Assembly: GCA_903853185.1 (NCBI GenBank)
Contig: CAINSX010000023.1
Location: 1 to 8,278, forward strand
Direction of reading: 5' to 3'
Length of the DNA: 8,278 nucleotides
Origin: an uncultured Opitutia bacterium
GTDB taxonomy: Bacteria > Verrucomicrobiota > Verrucomicrobiia > Opitutales > UBA953
Of this stretch, positions 6,507-8,278 are shown piece after piece. The position numbers were made by a program, and so were the translations under genes. The notes below the pieces were generated by a model. It was given only the letters and a program-made list of their open reading frames with translations. It did not search any database and had not been told where the DNA came from. Every line of letters begins with the position of its first letter. Within the stretch, counting starts at the first letter, position 1.

Positions 6507-7292
6507 TTACGACTGGACGTTCGAGGACGCGTTCCAATCCGGCTTGGCGGCGTAGATCTCTTCGTCGCCGACCTTGCGACCTGCGACTTCGTCGTAGGGG
6601 AAGGCGCGGAACAGGCCGGTCACGATCTCGGTGATGTCGTGGATGCCCTTGTTGATGCGGTTAGCCAGGAGGTAGTAGGACATGAACGCCGGGATTGCGA
6701 TAAAGAGGCCGGAGGCGGTGGCCACGAGCACTTCGCCGATCGCTTCGGCGAGCTTGGAGGGGTCGCCCACGCCGGAGGAGCCGAGCTTTTCGAACGCCTT
6801 CATCATGCCCGTCACGGTACCGGTGAGGCCGATCATCGGGGTACAGACTCCGATCACCGAGAGGTAAGAGGAGCGGCCCTTGAGTTCGGCCTGGATACGG
6901 GTGATTTCGGAGATGATCGCTTCTTCGGTCATCGTCTTGCCATCCGGGGTGAAGGCGACGCCGGCGCGGACGACGTCAGCGACGGGGGAACCAGCGGTCT
7001 TGGCGAAGGCGTAGGCGCCGACGTAGTCGCCCTTCTTGAAGAGTTCGCGCAGCTGGTTGACGTGGTCGACTGGGTAGAGCTTGCCGGCGCTCGTACGGAT
7101 AAAGCCATCGACGATGAACCAGATCATGGCGACCGAGCAGAGGGTGATCGGGTACATGACCCAACCGCCTTCATGGAAGAGGTCCATGAGGGTCTTCTCA
7201 TGCTTGACGGCGGCTTCCTGAGCGGAGGCCGCGATGGTCATCAGGCCGAGAAAGGCAGCGCTGAGGGAGGTGGTACGGAGATTCATCTTCAT
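6507..7292 (-). CDS. exbB: MotA/TolQ/ExbB-family proton channel protein with N-terminal signal peptide
   Basis: This 261-residue protein is the motor-shell subunit that with ExbD turns the proton gradient into mechanical work on the outer membrane. It opens with a Sec-type signal (NLRTTSLSAAFLGLMTIAASA, residues 4-24; likely cut after ASA before QEAAV), then a first membrane helix at about 43-63 (GWVMYPITLCSVAMIWFIV), a cytoplasmic part, and two further helices forming the MotA_ExbB domain: LSVIGVCTPMIGLTGTVTGM (144-163) and EVLVATASGLFIAIPAFMSY (187-206). GTVTGM and the ATASGLFIAIPA pattern are family hallmarks. I chose the ATG at 7292; an ATG at 7286 is equally possible. A GTG at 7349 overlapping the previous stop would bury the signal peptide behind a proline/asparagine-rich leader, so it is rejected. 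No Shine-Dalgarno is seen. It lies second in the visible operon, before the two exbD genes. Confidence 0.93.
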   Translation of the reverse strand: MKMNLRTTSLSAAFLGLMTIAASAQEAAVKHEKTLMDLFHEGGWVMYPITLCSVAMIWFIVDGFIRTSAGKLYPVDHVNQLRELFKKGDYVGAYAFAKTAGSPVADVVRAGVAFTPDGKTMTEEAIISEITRIQAELKGRSSYLSVIGVCTPMIGLTGTVTGMMKAFEKLGSSGVGDPSKLAEAIGEVLVATASGLFIAIPAFMSYYLLANRINKGIHDITEIVTGLFRAFPYDEVAGRKVGDEEIYAAKPDWNASSNVQS

Positions 7293-7318
7293 GATGATGG
7301 GGTGTAGGGTGTTATTTA

Positions 7319-7337
7319 GGTTAGGATTTGGAAAGGG
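7319..7337 (-). repeat. Intergenic C/T-rich motif, copy in the TPR gene-exbB gap
   Basis: The sense strand reads CCCTTTCCA, 3 bases, CCTAACC, matching the copy at 6488-6505 apart from the spacer. It begins 8 bases after the stop of the TPR gene and ends 26 bases before the exbB ATG. On the plus strand the G-tracts GG, GG, GG, GGGG with 3-4 base loops again allow a two-layer quadruplex. Confidence 0.5.
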
Positions 7338-7345
7338 GCAAGGAC

Positions 7346-8278
7346 TCACTTATTGCCTTCGACCTTCTCTTCGTCGGCCAGCTTGGGCTTGGCCATGATG
7401 ACGCCTTCAGGAAGCGGTCCTCCGGCGGCGATCTTCTTCTGGTCAGCCTCGGCCTTGGCGCGTTCTTCCTTGGGGAGCATCTTCTTGGCTTCCTCGGCTT
7501 CCTTGGAGACCGGGTAGGAGACGATGATGTCGTAGAGGTAGCGATTGGAGACGGCCTCTAGCTTCTGGTCGCGGAGGGCCGGGCTATCCATGCCGCGGAA
7601 CGAGCGGGCGGCGCCGAGAAGGGCTTTCGGGACGAGCTCGGTCTCGGAGCCGAAGAAGACTGGCACGCGGAGGTAGGTGGCCATCGCGGCCTCGTACTTC
7701 TTGGAGGCGAAGAGCGAGTTACCCTTCACGATGTGGAGGCGGGCCTGGAGTTCGGCGGTATCGACCTTGGTCAGGAGCTCGGTGGATTCCTTGATGACTT
7801 CGTCATGTTCGCCCTTGCGGGCGCGCTGCGTCAGGCGGGCCAATTGAATCTGTGTGGCAACTTCGGGGATTTTGGCGGCTTCTTCCTTTTCGAAGGCTGT
7901 TAGGAAGGCTTCCGTGGCGGCGTCGTTCTCGAGGCGGTCGAGGGCGTCGAGCTTGACGATGGAGGCGCGGGCCCACCAGGAGCCGCGGACATTCTTGACC
8001 GGCTCGAAGAACTTCAGCACGGCTTCGACGTTATCGAGGGCCTTGGCTGGTTCGCCGCGGCTGACGTTGGTCTGGGCTTCCTTGAGGCGGGAGGGCAGGG
8101 GCCAGACCACCTCGGTCACTTCGGATAGCTTGCGGGTCAGGGTCGCTTCGATGCCGCCGGAATTGCTGACGCGATCGATGGTTCCCTTGATCACGTTGAT
8201 TGTTCCTTTACCGGCGTCGACGACCGGCTTGGGCGGAATGGAGTTATCCATCTTGAACGGGTCGTTGATCTCCCAGCG
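7346..8278 (-). CDS. TPR-repeat protein of the exb operon, 5' end cut by window edge
   Basis: The first ATG in the window is at 8251 (301 residues to the stop), but the frame stays open to the right edge, adding WEINDPFK before that Met. There is no signal peptide at this Met, so the true start is probably outside. The protein is helical and looks like degenerate tetratricopeptide repeats. Numbered from the Met at 8251, the helix pairs are: SRGEPAKALDNVEAVLKFF (64-82), a second at about 133-165, LHIVKGNSLFASKKYEAAMA (172-191) and YLYDIIVSYPVSKEAEEAKK (238-257), the last resembling C-terminal TPRs of CpoB/YbgF-like envelope proteins. The tail from about 258 is charged (KEERAKAEADQKK) and probably disordered. 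It lies 53 bases upstream of exbB, on the same strand, so it is probably a partner or scaffold of the Exb motor. I cannot name the family; TPR is moderate, exact function unknown. Confidence 0.75.
   Translation of the reverse strand, partial: RWEINDPFKMDNSIPPKPVVDAGKGTINVIKGTIDRVSNSGGIEATLTRKLSEVTEVVWPLPSRLKEAQTNVSRGEPAKALDNVEAVLKFFEPVKNVRGSWWARASIVKLDALDRLENDAATEAFLTAFEKEEAAKIPEVATQIQLARLTQRARKGEHDEVIKESTELLTKVDTAELQARLHIVKGNSLFASKKYEAAMATYLRVPVFFGSETELVPKALLGAARSFRGMDSPALRDQKLEAVSNRYLYDIIVSYPVSKEAEEAKKMLPKEERAKAEADQKKIAAGGPLPEGVIMAKPKLADEEKVEGNK

Noticed and set aside
7293..7349. GTG start of exbB overlapping the TPR gene stop by 4 bases
   Set aside because: The 19 extra residues are Pro/Asn-rich and would bury the signal peptide. 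They also lie over the repeated intergenic motif.
1..8278. tRNA or rRNA genes, CRISPR arrays, insertion sequences, phage or defence genes
   Set aside because: I saw no repeat-spacer pattern, transposase motif, terminal inverted repeats or tRNA-like folding. Genes are contiguous, and base composition looks even across the window.

Overview
This is a compact, GC-rich bacterial window (strong G/C preference at third codon positions) holding nine protein genes with almost no spare DNA. Several genes (nadE, exbB, exbD1, the small lipoprotein) lack an obvious Shine-Dalgarno, while thrB and the second exbD have good ones. Together with a glycine-rich ExbD, tandem exbD genes and a TPR partner, this resembles Verrucomicrobiota (Opitutae-like) genomes. 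That taxonomic guess is an inference from style, not from a database search.

Region 1 (1-2990, minus strand): nadE, a two-domain glutamine-dependent NAD+ synthetase, is followed after 9 bases by an FAD-linked oxidase/dehydrogenase of the GlcD type that runs off the left edge. The two are probably co-transcribed. Region 2 (2991-3075): a short divergent intergenic region with an inverted repeat and the thrB ribosome binding site. Region 3 (3076-5344, plus strand): thrB and thrC overlap by 20 bases and encode the last two steps of threonine synthesis (homoserine to phosphohomoserine to threonine).

Region 4 (5348-8278, minus strand) is an envelope-energisation module, in transcription order: a TPR-repeat protein (5' end outside the window), a MotA/TolQ/ExbB-family proton-channel protein with its own signal peptide, and two consecutive ExbD proteins. 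It closes with a strong hairpin terminator, beyond which lies a 48-residue lipoprotein gene that meets thrC tail to tail with only 3 bases between them. No TonB or TolA/TolR-Pal partner is visible, so what the motor drives cannot be told from here.

Most of the window is ordinary metabolism. The points worth a second look are the Exb module with two non-identical ExbD proteins and a TPR partner, a split C/T-rich motif repeated in both larger gaps of that operon, and the tiny lipoprotein gene, which is easy to overlook.
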